NCBI GenBank assembly: GCA_021442155.1
Contig: CM038216.1
Span: 151,863,009-151,927,008 of the forward strand
DNA: 64,000 nucleotides
Direction of reading: 5' to 3'
DNA from: Cymbidium sinense
Taxonomy: Eukaryota; Streptophyta; Magnoliopsida; Asparagales; Orchidaceae
The notes under the pieces were generated by a model. That model saw only the letters and a list, made by a program, of their open reading frames with translations. It had not been told where the DNA came from and did no database searches. Below are positions 11,871 to 23,410 of the stretch, piece after piece. The stretch's first letter is position 1, and each line of letters opens with the position of its first letter. Made by a program: the position numbers and the translations under genes.

Positions 11871-14604
11871 AAAATATGCTTCAAATTTTCCCGGCTCTTT
11901 GAGAGCTTCAATTAAGGTATTACGGAGATCTTCTGACATTAGAAGTGCTTCGTATACACTAAGCTGCGCCGGAATTTTCCTTAGATGGGATAGAATATTG
12001 TAGTCGATCCCTTTTGATGAAGGCTTCTTATTTGAATCCTTAGGGATAACTTTTTCATTGACTTCAATTTCTTTTCCTTTATCTTTATTCATTGGCTCTT
12101 TCCTCTGTTGAGATGGTAGCACTCGACCACTCCTCAACTGTACTTGAGCTACTTCATTTGCATCTGAATCTTCAGATGACGATTCTTGACATCACCGCCC
12201 CAATGATAGACTAGAAGATTGAAATCACTTGCCCAATTTTACATTTTTTATGTTGTTGATATGGTGAGCTCGATCTTCATCTTCACGGGAAAGCGAGTTC
12301 TCATTATCAACTTCAATGCATCATCAAGCAAGACTTCGGGGAAGTTCTTGCTTCTTCTTCATTGATCACGAAGATTTGGTAATGAATTACAAGCGTGATA
12401 GATTGTCTTTTGTGTAATCTTCCATATTATTGATGATCTTTGTGTTATGCGACCATCCATAATAGTAACATTTTGTTATCTCTTCTTCTTTTTATTTAAT
12501 TTATTTTTTTTTGTTTGGCGGGTTTCTTAGCCTTCCATTGCGGGTATTTGGCTCTTTTTTGTGAGATGAACTAGCCTTCCCATAACTTAGGTTTTGTCTC
12601 AACTCAAGTCTGGGCTCAAGTGGTGATTTCCTTGAATACAGGCACTTCCAATTGCTTAACATTTTCTGATCTTTTTTAGAGGCTGCCATCCTTCATCATC
12701 GACCACTTCTCTTTGCCTTTATCATTGCTTGATATCTTGGAGATGAGGTGATTATTTTGGATTCTTTCTTGGACCCAATACCGTCATAATGTGAATTCAC
12801 CGTTTCTATTTTAGTTCAATCTTTGAATATGTAGCAATCTTCAACGGGATGGCGAGCACCATGATATGGAATAGTTAGGATTATCGCTTGTCCACCTCTT
12901 GAGTCTTTTACACTCGGTAGTTGGAGACCTACTTTGAGTGCATGTTTAAACAATTTGGCCACACTTTCCCTTTAAAAGAATACTCTTTGTTCAGCTTTTC
13001 TTTTAGGGTCGGGGTCATTGAGTCATTCGCTCCTTTTGTTTGCCTTGGTCGCTCGCCTTCACTGAAGCGACCTCGAGGTACATCATTACCTCAAGTATGA
13101 GCTTGGGTTGGAGGCGGATTGAATGCCTTGGTTTTCTTGATAGGCAGGTAGCTTCTTTCTACGTTATAAACTAACTTACTATCCTTTTTTGTATGAGGTG
13201 AAATGTGTTTCACCTTTCTTTGGTCAGCTTTTGCTCTTTTGATTTATCTTCGGCCATCAGGGATAAATTTAATTTCTCAAATTTAGCCACCCTATCAAGC
13301 TCTTGAAATGTAGTGAAGCCATGCAAAGATAAAGCCATCTTATCATCGATGTTGCCCATCGATGAATTGAATTGCTTCTCTTATTCACATTTCATACTCA
13401 ATTTATAGCGTGTATATATTGCGACTCATCTTTCTTCCTCTTCTCAAGAGATCGAATGTTGTCTTTTTTTCTTGAAGCGAACCTTTTAACGAACATATTT
13501 TCAAGTTGGCAAAAGTCTTAATCGAGTCATTTCACTCGGCATACCATTCAGCGATCAGTTAATTTGGCGGAATAATAATGCATCGTTACCGTGTTCAGAT
13601 GCTTTGAATTGGGCGGATCTTTGCTTGGGATTACCATTCCCGTCGATTGAACTTTGGCATTGAATATCCCTTTGGATATGGAATTTGATCATACCTCGGG
13701 ATATGCGACCTTTTTCACTTTTACCGCATACTTTAATCTTCTCTTCAATATAATATCAAGTTGAGAGAGGCTGTCGGATATAGTTTGTATATTACGAAGC
13801 GGGTTCTCGTTTATTTCAATCCTGCTCAATTTGGACCCTTGAAGCAGATCAAATTTATTGGAGGATTGTCATTGGCATTCTTTGGAGGCTTGATGATTAT
13901 TTGGGGCGGTGTTGGACTGTAATATTTCTCGTTAACTGCATCATCGTCATCATCATCATTTCGCTCATTTTCACGTTCAAGCGATTTCTTTATCTTTGGC
14001 TTTCATCTGAATTTGTCTCTTCGCCAAAGTGGTATCGATGAAGGTGGGATTTTCTTCCCATCTTCTTCTTCTTGTTGCTCCTCTCGAAGACTTCGAGGAT
14101 GCTTCCTCTATTTGAACATTTTGTTGTTCTTGGTTGAGGGAATCTTGTTATCTGGCCTTTAGGTTGATATTACACGGATGGCTCACCACTTGTTGCACCA
14201 TATACACTACTTCAGCGTTGCCTCCTCTTCTTCTTCTTAGTCCTCTTGGACGGATTTCGTCGGCGTCTCCAATGGACTTCCGATTCAAGTGTGGAATGAA
14301 ATTTCTTCATTAGAGGACTTGATCGAAGTTAACCTCCTCTTGATGGATGAGTTGATTGATGGCGGGATCCCCACGGAGGATTCTCCAAGGTGTCTAGTCA
14401 GATATCTTATCATATGGGGCCCTCTTTTTGGCTCCCATCGTGATAGATTTGAGTTGGGGATCTACGGGAATTGCCATGCCTTTGCTAGAGCAATTTCTTT
14501 TGAGGCCTGAGCCTCCATCTGCTACCTTCCAGGGACCTTTGGTGGTGGATTCTGGGCAGCGGTCCAAGTGTCACCCGATGTTCACCGTGTGGGACATGGA
14601 ATAT
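11859..14604 (-). pseudogene. Element 1 gag region (degenerate)
   Basis: The last part (11859-12137) reads ILSHLRKIPAQLSVYEALLM followed by LRNTLIEALKEPGKFEAYF, a segment found at the gag-protease junction of Tat elements. The middle (about 13200-13900) matches the element 2 segment containing SLHGFITFQELLDRVAKFEK, typical of Tat gag. No zinc knuckle was recognised. Frameshifts are frequent, and many stretches can only be matched by comparison with element 2. Confidence 0.6.
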
Positions 14605-14617
14605 GTTGGCGTCGCCA
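14605..14617 (-). other. Probable primer binding site of element 1
   Basis: On the minus strand TGGCGACGCCAAC follows the likely LTR end (CA at 14620-14621) after a 2 bp spacer. TGGCGAC-type sites are used by several plant gypsy elements, complementary to the 3' end of a tRNA. Element 2 has the related TGGCGGCATGC at 53914-53924. The assignment sets the LTR inner edge and is tentative. Confidence 0.45.
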
Positions 14618-16678
14618 TTTGAGTTCGGATGAGGTCTCCTTGGAGGAGCACAGCATCTTGAGGACCTTGGTATTTTCTTTTCATCGGTCCCTCTCCTTGG
14701 CTACTTGGAGAGGCACTTGCAGATATAGTTTGGGTTTCCTGAGGAGGCTGGAACGATGTTGTGGGTCGAAGGCATTTGTTTGAGGTGACAGTAAATTTTC
14801 CGTTAACCCCATAAGGTTATCAAACCGATTATGGGTGGAACACTCTTCTTGGTTCCATTGGTTACCTTTGGTACCTGCATTAAGTGTTGAGCATGAAGCT
14901 CAAGATTTCTTTTCTTCTTTGCCGGCTAGCTTGCCTCAGATGAAGAAGCTTGACATCATACCTCCGAATGGTTCTGGTGGATTATTATTCGAGGGACAAA
15001 AGAGGCCCGTCCTTGATAACCTGATTGGTGTCTCCGAGGCGAGCCTCTCAAAGGCGATTGTTTCTTTTGAAGTGACCCTACATAGGGGTCACAACCTCAA
15101 CCTTTTGAGATTCTTTATGGCGCGGGAGTTTACACTTAGTCGAGGCAAGCAACTTGCTTTCAAGATGGTAGGAAATCCACGCTACCAAAGCGGATGGTAG
15201 CTCGGTGCTTCGGCATTAATGGCGCGTTTACCCAAAGCGGATGTTGGTAGAAAACGATTTTGTTACGTAATGCCATTCGGAATTTAAAGGTAAAATTAGC
15301 AATTAAGCACTATCTTACTTCCAAAAATATGGATCGATAAGATAAAACATACTAAGCATATGCATTAAATAAAATCTCATATAACTTAAGACTTTGAGTA
15401 GCAAGCTAAGTTGTCAAGTTTAACGTTTCTATTTCATTTCAATTTCATATTTCATTTATCTTTTCATTTTTTTATACTCACTTTGCAATTATAACTTAGA
15501 TTTGACTAGCCAAAGATGGAAGAGAAACCTCTCCCAGTAGTGCCAGAAATCAGGGATCGAAAATTCATAGACATCTTTCGATAAAAAAGGAAAGAGTTGT
15601 TTAAGTGTGGTGATAATTTGAAGATGAATAGTAGATAAGACACTACCAGAGATTTCTCATTTGGTGAGAACTTTTTTATATCTGGTTCGGGTTTCTATAG
15701 AAAAGCCCCTATAATTAATTACCTCAATCTTGAGAGAGCACTTTCGATTAAGGTCGATGAATCGTTAAACGCAGTATATAATTTAGTGGAGTTTAGAACT
15801 TATGAAATTTATTATTTTAACTTAAAACTTTTGTGGGGAGCGATGGCGCGATCAAGATCCCATGGTTCCATCATCCCGGTCATCGTCCGCTAGCAGTGGG
15901 AGGTAGTATGACCAAGGATCCTTGTCGCCACATGGGTTCACGTCGTCCAAGGTGTCCTTGTAGACTGGGTGGAGTTTGTCTAGGGACAAATATAAGTCTA
16001 ACATAGGCTTTTGCCCAACAAATACATTCTACATTTCCACTCAAAGCAAAGCGTTGGGGAACATCACGGGCTGGCCAAATGGTGCCATACCATATGCGGT
16101 CAGAGAAGGGTCGTAACGCCATTTATGTGGTGCCATATGAAACCATGGACAGAGGACACGGGGCAGGCTTTAGGAATATTTGAGTGTGAAAGTAATTATG
16201 TATTTAATTTGACATTGGCTCTTTGTGAGCAAAAGTTTTCTTAATTTGTCACCCGAAGACAAACAATTGCGGAGGGGTGAATTGATTTTATTTATTTTTT
16301 TATTTTTTATTTTTATTTTTAATTTAAATAATTAATTTCATTTTTTTTTTATATTTTGTGTATTTTCTTTGAATTTTGATCATTTTATGATTGATTTTAG
16401 ATTTGAATATATGATCATTTATCATTGAAATTTTAATTATAATTACCCTTCGATCCTAGGGTTAATATCAATTGATAGACCTTGTCTACTACTCCAATTT
16501 TCTGATCAGTGCAATTCATCTCGAAGTATAATCCTTCAAAACCTTGTCCACTCTAGTTTGAACATAGAGGATCGGGTTTGGGACTTTTCTTCCAGAATTT
16601 GAATTTTAGAAGCTATGTTAGTTCATATCTTGTATTATATGGAACTAGATATTATTAATTTGAAATTCTTATAATATC

Positions 16679-17460
16679 ATTTTAGGTTTTGTTAACGGGA
16701 CGTCAGAAGACGCAGGATGATACATGTTCTTTTGTATTTGACTTAGTATTTACTCCAACATGCATATGAATATCTTTGAAATTGTATGGACATTAAGATG
16801 TAATGTTGAAGTTTGATGTCAAATTTTGATTTTTTAGTTTTACTTGGACGGTCAGAAGAAAGGGAAGCATTTCTTTATATTTGACTTGATTGTAATCAAG
16901 CATGAGTTTTGATATGATTTTAGGTTTTGTTAGCGGACGGTCAGAAGACCGGGAAGATGTAGTATATGTTCTTTTATATTTATCTTACTTGCATATGTCT
17001 AATGTTTGGACATTCCATCTGAGTATCATTCTTTTAAAATGTTGTATGGACATTGAATGTCTAGTTGAAATATAAGTGCAATTTAGTTTGGATTTCAATA
17101 TGACATTTTTGGGTTTTGTTAACGGAGTCAGACAGCAGGGAAGATATAGTATCATTCTTTATTTTTATCTAACTTGCATGTCACTATTTTGCAAAATCAA
17201 CATAAAGGGTGAAAATAATTGATTTAGAGGCCCATATGATCATAAGTAAGTAATAAAAATGGGCTTAGCAATTTGATTTAGGCACTCTCTTTATGTTAAA
17301 TCAAACATAAAGGGCTGAAAATAATTGATTTAGAGGCCCATATGATCATAAGTAAGTAATGGGCCTAAAATGAGCATTTGATTTGGCTAATAGCCTCTCT
17401 TTATAAATCAAAATCAGCAAATAAATTGATGCTTTGGAGGCCCATATGATAATATACCCA
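16679..17460 (-). repeat. LTR tandem subrepeats, types a and b (copy B)
   Basis: Four type a units begin with a TTTTGTTAAC-like phrase followed by GGACGGTCAGAAGACCGGGAAG or variants. Then follow two to three type b units containing CATAAAGGG, GATTTAGAGGCCCATATGATC and AGTAATGGGCC. The unit order is the same as in copies A and C. Confidence 0.7.
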
Positions 17461-18154
17461 TTTATTTCTCTTGAAAAGGGAAGGGAATAAAAAAATATGA
17501 GTAGTTGTCATATTTCATTTAAAAGAGCAAGTGGATTAATTAAAATCCACCTCCCTCACATCAAGCTCATGGCAAGTGGGGGACACAACTCATTAAATTT
17601 ATTAAAGAGGTATGGCAAAGACTTTACTTTCCTTTTCAAAGAAAGGGATAAGGATGCACAAGGGCATGCCACATGTCCATGCATGTGCATGCTGACATGA
17701 CATCATCACCTTAGATAGTTCCCTTGCATGCAATTTATGACAAGGCACATGTCGATTCCATAAGTAGATGGCAAAGGAAAGGGCCAGAAAACTATAAATG
17801 GGAGGGGTTTCCCTTTTACAAAGTACCCATTTTCTACTCTCCTCTTCTTAAGCCACAAGTTTAAGTTCTTTCAACCTTGCAAGAGGATTAAGGTGCCACA
17901 CATACTTGTGAGTTTTTTTAACTCAACAATTTTTTTATCTTCTTGATATATGTCAAGTTATATGGTAGATTTAGTTTATTTCATATGTATTTTCTTCAAG
18001 TCTTCACTATCTCATTTATGTATGTAAATCGGTGTGAATGACAAGTAAAGTAGAGGAGGTATGAGTATTCATATATAACCTAAAGAAGCACTTTAAGCCA
18101 ACATGTGAACTAAGCATTTCATCTTTCTTTTCTATCTTCTTTTTTTTTTAAGAA

Positions 18155-19050
18155 AATTTGGACCTCCGTCAGTCCCCATAGGGGGAGGCCGGGCTAGGTC
18201 TTCCCACGCCAAGAAAGGCGTGTATGGTAGTGTCGTGAGACCGGCCAATTTATTTCCCCACCATGAAAGTGTATGGGTTAGCGACCTGACATTTCCTTGC
18301 CGTTGGAACGTGAGCAATACTATAACAATTTCCCCGCGTTGGAACAATGTGAGCAGATACTTCCTGATTTCCAGCATTGGAACAATGTGAGCGGTGCTTA
18401 TAACATAGAGCAAAAATAATCAAAATTTACGACCTCCAGGCTTCCCCCCCCTGAGTGGGGTTGCCATGAGAGGCTGGGCGCCATGTCAAGAAAGACATGT
18501 ATAGGTGTATGTCGTGAGACACGGCGAAATTTTGCATAACATTTCCTACCATGTTGGAGAACATGGTGTATATCATAAATTTAAAGCTCTCATTTGCATA
18601 TAAATAAAAGGAAAGGCGCATAAACATTTGATTAGGAGCATCAAAATTTACAACTGACCTCCGGCTCTTCCCCACGTGGGGTTGCCATGAAGGCTGGGCA
18701 CACACCATGTCCGAAAGACATGTATAGGTGTATGTCTTGGAGACACCAGTTTGATAGCATAGCATTTCCCTACCATATTGGAAAACATGGGTACTTATAT
18801 CACAATTTAAAGCTCTCATTTGCATATAAATAAAAGGAAAGGCTGCCTAAACATTTGATTGGACATCAAAATTTACACCTCAGCTCTTCCCCAAGTGGGG
18901 TTGCCATGAAGGCTGGGCGCCACCATATCAAGAAAGACATGTATAGGGTGTAATATGAGACATGACAAATTTTGATAGCATAGCATTTCCATATGTTGGA
19001 GAACATGGTAGGTACTTATCATAAATTTAAAGCTCATGCATATAAACATG
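18155..19050 (-). repeat. LTR dyad-rich tandem subrepeats, type c (copy B), with serial hairpins
   Basis: Four units, the last three about 215-225 bp apart, each carry several short inverted repeats in a fixed order. These are a CCCC(A)AGTGGGG-type palindrome (perfect CCCCACGTGGGG near 18670), a six-base-arm hairpin with an AAGAAA or CGAAA loop (18205-18222, 18482-18499, 18706-18722, 18924-18941), a TGTC-GTGA-GACA dyad, and an ACCATGTT-GGAG-AACATGGT hairpin (18548-18567). The first unit has arms CACGCC/GGCGTG; the second and third have CATGTC/GACATG, so both arms changed together. The fourth has one mismatch. Confidence 0.7.
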
Positions 19051-21241
19051 TTTGCATATATCTTAAACAAGACGATTTAATGGGCATTTCGTTTTCATCA
19101 CTATTTCACAATTTTGCATTTGAAACATTCAAAATAACATAAGCTTTAAATCACATGTAAACACACCTTCCATTCTTCTCATTTTGAATATAAAGAGAAC
19201 ATATCTTTCTTAAAAACAAGTAACATAGCAATTAAAGGTCAGAGATATGCATATATTTCATCTTTTCAAGATAATCATAAAGAAAATTTTGCATATCCTA
19301 CATCTTCAATTCTCAACATTTTCATATGTATGCAAGATAAAAGATGCAATAGAAAATCCATATAAATCATACATCCCAAAATTTCTTTTCATTTCTCATA
19401 ATTCAAGAGCAAGAAAAGGCATAGAACAATGTATCTTGCATGATTCCAACCTCAAATACTCATGGACGGAACATATAATTATTTTAATGCAAGATAGAGA
19501 CATGACAATTGCTTTTGAGTAAAAGTATGAACAAGCACTAGGCAAGATGTAACTTTAATGAAGCACCAAAAATGAAAGCTTTAAACTTGCACAAAGCCAC
19601 ATTTCAGATTGTATTTCAAAGGCTAATTAACATAGTGATCACAAAAGAGAAAACAAGCACAAAGTCAATCAAACAGCAAGCTAATTAATTTCTCCCTTAG
19701 ATAAGAAAGTTTAGCAAGCCTCATACCCATCAAATAACATAATGATTGACTTCCCTTAGATAGAAATATTTTCAGCATGTATCATATACGTTAGAAGCAA
19801 ATCGACTCGATTTCCCTCTAATAAAAATATTTTCAGCATGCTATGCCTAAAGATAACAAATGATTGATTCTCCCTTTGCAAACACAACATTTCAACAAAT
19901 AACACACTTCAAATAACAAATTAATTATTTCCCCCCTCTCGTAGAAATGATTTCAGCAAACATCACATTTACCGGAAAGCAAATCGATTTGGTTTCCTTT
20001 AGGTATAATCAATTTTCAGCAAAAATAACATCATAACTATCCCTAAAAGATAGCATGCAACACAATATTGGGCCATACATCATCCCAAAGCAATTTTAGT
20101 AGGCTAAGCATCACATAATCAGTGGATAAAGACAATAAGAAATGAGATTTGGGCCATACATCATCCCAAATCCCTAAAAGAAACTCTTAGCATACTCCCA
20201 AGCATAAGATATAGCATATTTAGCAAAAACCCTAATTTCCAAAGAAGCTTAAATGCATAAAACAAGCTTAGGGTTAGGGAGAAACAACCTAGAACTTTCG
20301 GTTGCAAAGGGAAAGGGACGAGCTTAGAACCTGATTTCACGTGTCAGACGGATGAATGACGTCGAGCTTTGATTTCAAGCTTCCTACACCGATCGGAAGG
20401 GAGAATGAGAAGGGGAAGAGTCGAGCCGCGAACGAGAGTTCTTTCGTCTGAGGAGGGAGCAGGTGTCTGCGTGCCTGGACTGATCGGGGCCAGAGCGGGG
20501 GAGAGAATGAGAAATGTCGGAGCTGGGAAGATCGAAAGAGGGGAGACAGAAGCATCATAAGAGGATCATGAGAATCGTGAGCTTTAGAGAAAGTCGAGCT
20601 GAAAAGGAAAATCGAGGAGAGGAGCTTCAATCTGAGGAGCCGTGCAGCAATGAGCGTCAACAAGAGGAGCGAATCATGGGGAGGTGAAACTTGATCGAGC
20701 CGAAAGAGAGGAAAAGAAAAAATGCCGTCAGAGTAGAGAGTCAAGGATAACCTCGTTTCTAGAGCCGCTCGATTAGTCAGGCGGATTAGTGAATTAAAGT
20801 CGATTAAGAAAGAGGATTTAAGGGTATTGATTAAGCCTTTGAATATTCGATTTTATTACAAACCCAACATAGGTGTCAATTTAAGTTTTGATTATCCAGC
20901 ATAGCCGTATGTCGGCTGAGGACAATGTCGGCAGCGATCGTAAGTAGATTTAAATTATGCGGCGTCGCATTTGTCGGCCTTCGCGCACACTTTGCCGATT
21001 CGAGGCGTCGTTTGATAGGTCTCGACGTTTCGGCGATGACAGCGCGATCAATTTCGCGAACGGAGGTCGTTTAGCGTCGTCGAAACTTGATATTGCGCTT
21101 ATTAAATTTGAAAATTTAATTTTATTGATACTCAAATCAATTCAATTTAATTGATTTGATGCAATTATGGGATTTTAATTTCCCCCATATTTATTTAATT
21201 TCAAGTGGCACATAGTTGTAGGTCAACAACCTCTCACCAAA

Positions 21242-21770
21242 TGTTGATAATGATATGAAAAGCATGTTAATCAAGAAGATCTGTGATGATAGTGATGGAG
21301 TTTATCTTGATATAATTCAATCATATATATATATATATAGTTAGATGAATATAAAATATGATTATTCTCTTATTCAACTAATGAATGTATAGTGACAAGC
21401 TCAACATGTGTTATAATTTCAACCAGGTTCTCTTATCTATGCAAAGAAAAGTCATGAAAATTTATTTTAAGAACTTGTCTTCCTTATGTTATTAAGATGT
21501 GGTGTAATCCTAAACTTTAACTCGTGGTAGAAGATGTTAAGATAAACCCATCAAATATTTTTGACATATATATCTAATATGGCGCTTAAAATACCACTAG
21601 TGAAATTACGAATCTTGATGTCAAAAGCAAGTTGATCCTAAGTTGAAGCGGTGAGATCAAGCACTTAAAATATCATTGGAAATTTTGGGATATCAATTAA
21701 ATCCCTAAATAGCACTTAAACATGGAGTGTTTATAATTAAATCGAGCATCTCGACGAGCCGGATCTAACA
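21242..21770 (+). repeat. LTR of the truncated plus-strand gypsy element
   Basis: The inferred LTR is 529 bp and runs from TGTTGATA to TCTAACA, directly before a primer site. It contains a TATATATATATATA run near 21330. A stretch resembling its last 150 bp recurs at about 25080-25250. The left edge is inferred from the TG only. Confidence 0.55.
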
Positions 21771-21773
21771 GTT

Positions 21774-21791
21774 TGGCACCGTCTGTGGGAA
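21774..21791 (+). other. Primer binding site (TGGCACCGTCTGTGGGAA)
   Basis: This is one base away from TGGCGCCGTCTGTGGGAA, a primer site seen in many plant Ty3/gypsy elements just after the 5' LTR. Its position fixes the LTR end and the plus orientation. Confidence 0.75.
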
Positions 21792-21830
21792 CATAACCCC
21801 TCAATCACAATTTCTGTGAGCACCCGCGTC

Positions 21831-22615
21831 ATGGCCAATAGGCGAAATACTCGTAACAACGGAGCCTCCCGCTCCAACTCCCGTCACTCTCGAAACCAAT
21901 CCTTGAACTAATGACGTCAAACTTCTGCCTCACTTCCCCTGATAGGCGTGACCCTGTCGGTGAAGGCGCAATCAGAATCTCTTTAGAAGATCGTGTGTGC
22001 CGAGTGGAAGAGTCTCAAAATGAGATGATCCGACTTTTACGAGGAACACGACAGCCACTACCATGACAGACACATCTCCCCCAAGATCGATTATTAGCCG
22101 TGAGAGGTCAAAATGCTAATATCCTTGACACTGAAGTTTCGTCCGCTTGAGGCTGGCGATCTCTCTTGACGCTAGTTCTACTCATTCATCATGCGGATCA
22201 AGCGGCTAATCCACCAATTATTGCGGTAGCTTGGCATATTCGTCTGTTGACTCCACGTCCGTTATACATCATGCAAATTACAAGCTTAATGCAAGATGAA
22301 TTTCACCTTAAAGATAAAATCATCTTCCCCTCACCACATGAGGAGTCTTCACTTTTACTTCAACATCCCATTCACGTAGGGTTCAAGCTTAGAGCATTGA
22401 CTCTTATGATGAGAACTAGCCCGGACCCATATGAACACATCGACCATTCTGGGACCATCATACATATCAACGAGCTCGACACCTTTGCTTTGTTAGGTCT
22501 TTCCACGTTACCCTTAGGGGCAAGCTCACATCGAAGGGATCCATCCGTACCTTTGACGAACTCGCCAAGATTTTTGTAGAACAGTTCATTGCAAACCAGA
22601 GGATCATTAAATATT
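21831..22615 (+). pseudogene. Partial gag of the plus-strand gypsy element
   Basis: An ATG at 21831 opens MANRRNTRNNGASRSNSR, a basic and serine-rich start typical of gypsy gag. Later frames give DPYEHI (near 22430), then after a shift SFHVTLRGKLTSKGSIRTF and DELAKIFVEQFIANQR at about 22500-22605. That is the retrotransposon gag core (an FP.TLKG...SIRSFDELA..FV..F pattern). At least two frameshifts lie inside. The frame ends where the tandem repeat starts at about 22620. Confidence 0.7.
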
Positions 22616-22623
22616 TGATTGTA

Positions 22624-23100
22624 AGTTTGATTTATATTTGGGATGGTGATTGAAGGTATGATTGATTCATGAAAAAATCAATTGAATTTTGTTTGAATTG
22701 AATGGAGATTTGGCTAAGTCCATGGAATAAATCATGTAGCTTAGGTTTGATTTTGATTTGAGTTTGATTATGGTTTGGAATTGATTGAGTATGATTGTGT
22801 TTGATTGTAGATTTGATTGGGTTTGACTTGTATTTAGGACGAGGATTGAAGATATAATTAATTCATGAGAAAATCAATTGAATTTGGACTAAAATTTGAC
22901 TAAGTCCATGGAATAAATCATGTGGCTTAGGCTTGGATTTTGATTTGATATTTGGATTTGGTATGTGATCAATTGAATGTAGATTTGATTTATACTTGGG
23001 AAGAGGATTGAAGATATAAATTGATCATGAGAAAATCAATTAAATTTGGCTTGATTTGGATTGAGATTTGGATTTGGTATAAATTGAATTTGGTTGTGGT
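22624..23100 (+). repeat. Three-unit tandem repeat, units of about 170-185 bp
   Basis: Units start at about 22624, 22809 and 22981 with a GATTTGATTTATATTTGGG-like phrase. Each continues with GAGGATTGAAGATATAA, TCATGAGAAAATCAATTGAA and, in the first two, GCTAAGTCCATGGAATAAAT. T/G-rich on the plus strand, no coding potential. The last unit is shortened. Confidence 0.75.
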
Positions 23101-23109
23101 TTAATAAAG

Positions 23110-23410
23110 TGGACATAGGTTGGGTTTAAGTCATGGGATCGGTAGGTCATCATAATCCTTAAGGCATAACCCTTCTAAGTCTCTAGGCTTGGTTAAGTGT
23201 TCACCTAATCGCTAAGACTAAAAAAATCTTAATATCTAGACCTCCTAAATTAAGAAGATGAGAATCCTCACTCCAAAGTGAGGTCAACAAAACCTAGAAC
23301 CATCTAAAGTCACAAAATAAGTCGAAATCTGTAGTGTCTTATTTACTATTCCATCCGCTTCAAAGTTTAATCAATATTTAAATCATATTCTCTTTATCGA
23401 AAGGTTGGTG
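23110..23410 (+). repeat. Inverted, diverged fragment of the Tat LTR
   Basis: The stretch GTAGTGTCTTATTTACTATT then CATCCGCTTCAAA and TCTTTATCGAAAGG (about 23332-23405) is the reverse complement of LTR positions about 655-735. Weaker matches extend left to the reverse complement of about 780. It lies opposite to element 1, so it comes from a separate insertion. Confidence 0.6.

Larger units (their letters stand above)
1..21228 (-). mobile_element. Element 1: Tat-lineage Ty3/gypsy retrotransposon with giant LTRs, left end outside the window
   Basis: Sequence from position 1 to 5888 is repeated at about 14933-21228, and both copies end rightwards in the same GTAGGTCAACA. On the minus strand this gives an LTR that opens with TGTTGACCTAC. 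The DNA between the copies encodes, read leftwards, gag, a protease region, RT with a YVDD motif, RNase H and integrase, which is the Ty3/gypsy order. Long LTRs, two RNase H-like segments and tandem repeats downstream of integrase are known traits of the plant Tat (Ogre-type) lineage. All frames are broken, so the copy cannot make intact proteins. A target duplication cannot be checked because the left end is missing. Confidence 0.85.
14620..21228 (-). repeat. 5' LTR of element 1 (copy B), about 6.6 kb
   Basis: It matches copy A throughout and copy C from about 15570 on. Minus-strand start TGTTGACCTAC is at 21228; the inner end is inferred from the probable primer site. Contents from left: a mixed block; an AT-rich block (about 16270-16450); type a subrepeats (16679, 16834, 16918, 17103); type b subrepeats (about 17195-17460); type c dyad-rich subrepeats (about 18155-19050); an A-rich block with short repeats (19690-20100); a purine-rich block (20330-20760); and a CpG-containing end block (20880-21100). 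The 135 aa frame at 20337-20744 is a by-product of the purine-rich stretch. Confidence 0.8.
21242..22615 (+). mobile_element. 5' part of another Ty3/gypsy element (LTR, PBS, partial gag)
   Basis: Starting 13 bp right of element 1, TGTTGATAATGATATG opens a likely LTR that ends in GGATCTAACA at 21770. It is followed by GTT and a TGGCACCGTCTGTGGGAA primer site. A gag region follows and breaks off at about 22615, where a tandem repeat begins. No pol or second LTR is attached, so the copy is truncated. Confidence 0.75.

Noticed and set aside
14835..15200. 121-codon plus-strand frame in LTR B
   Set aside because: Opposite strand to the element and disrupted in copy A; no recognisable domain.
20337..20744. 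135-codon minus-strand frame and overlapping plus-strand frames
   Set aside because: They lie in the purine-rich block of LTR B; the matching blocks in A and C do not keep the frame.
22166..22579. 137-codon frame as a separate gene
   Set aside because: It overlaps the gag of the truncated gypsy element in a shifted frame; gag motifs continue in the neighbouring frame.
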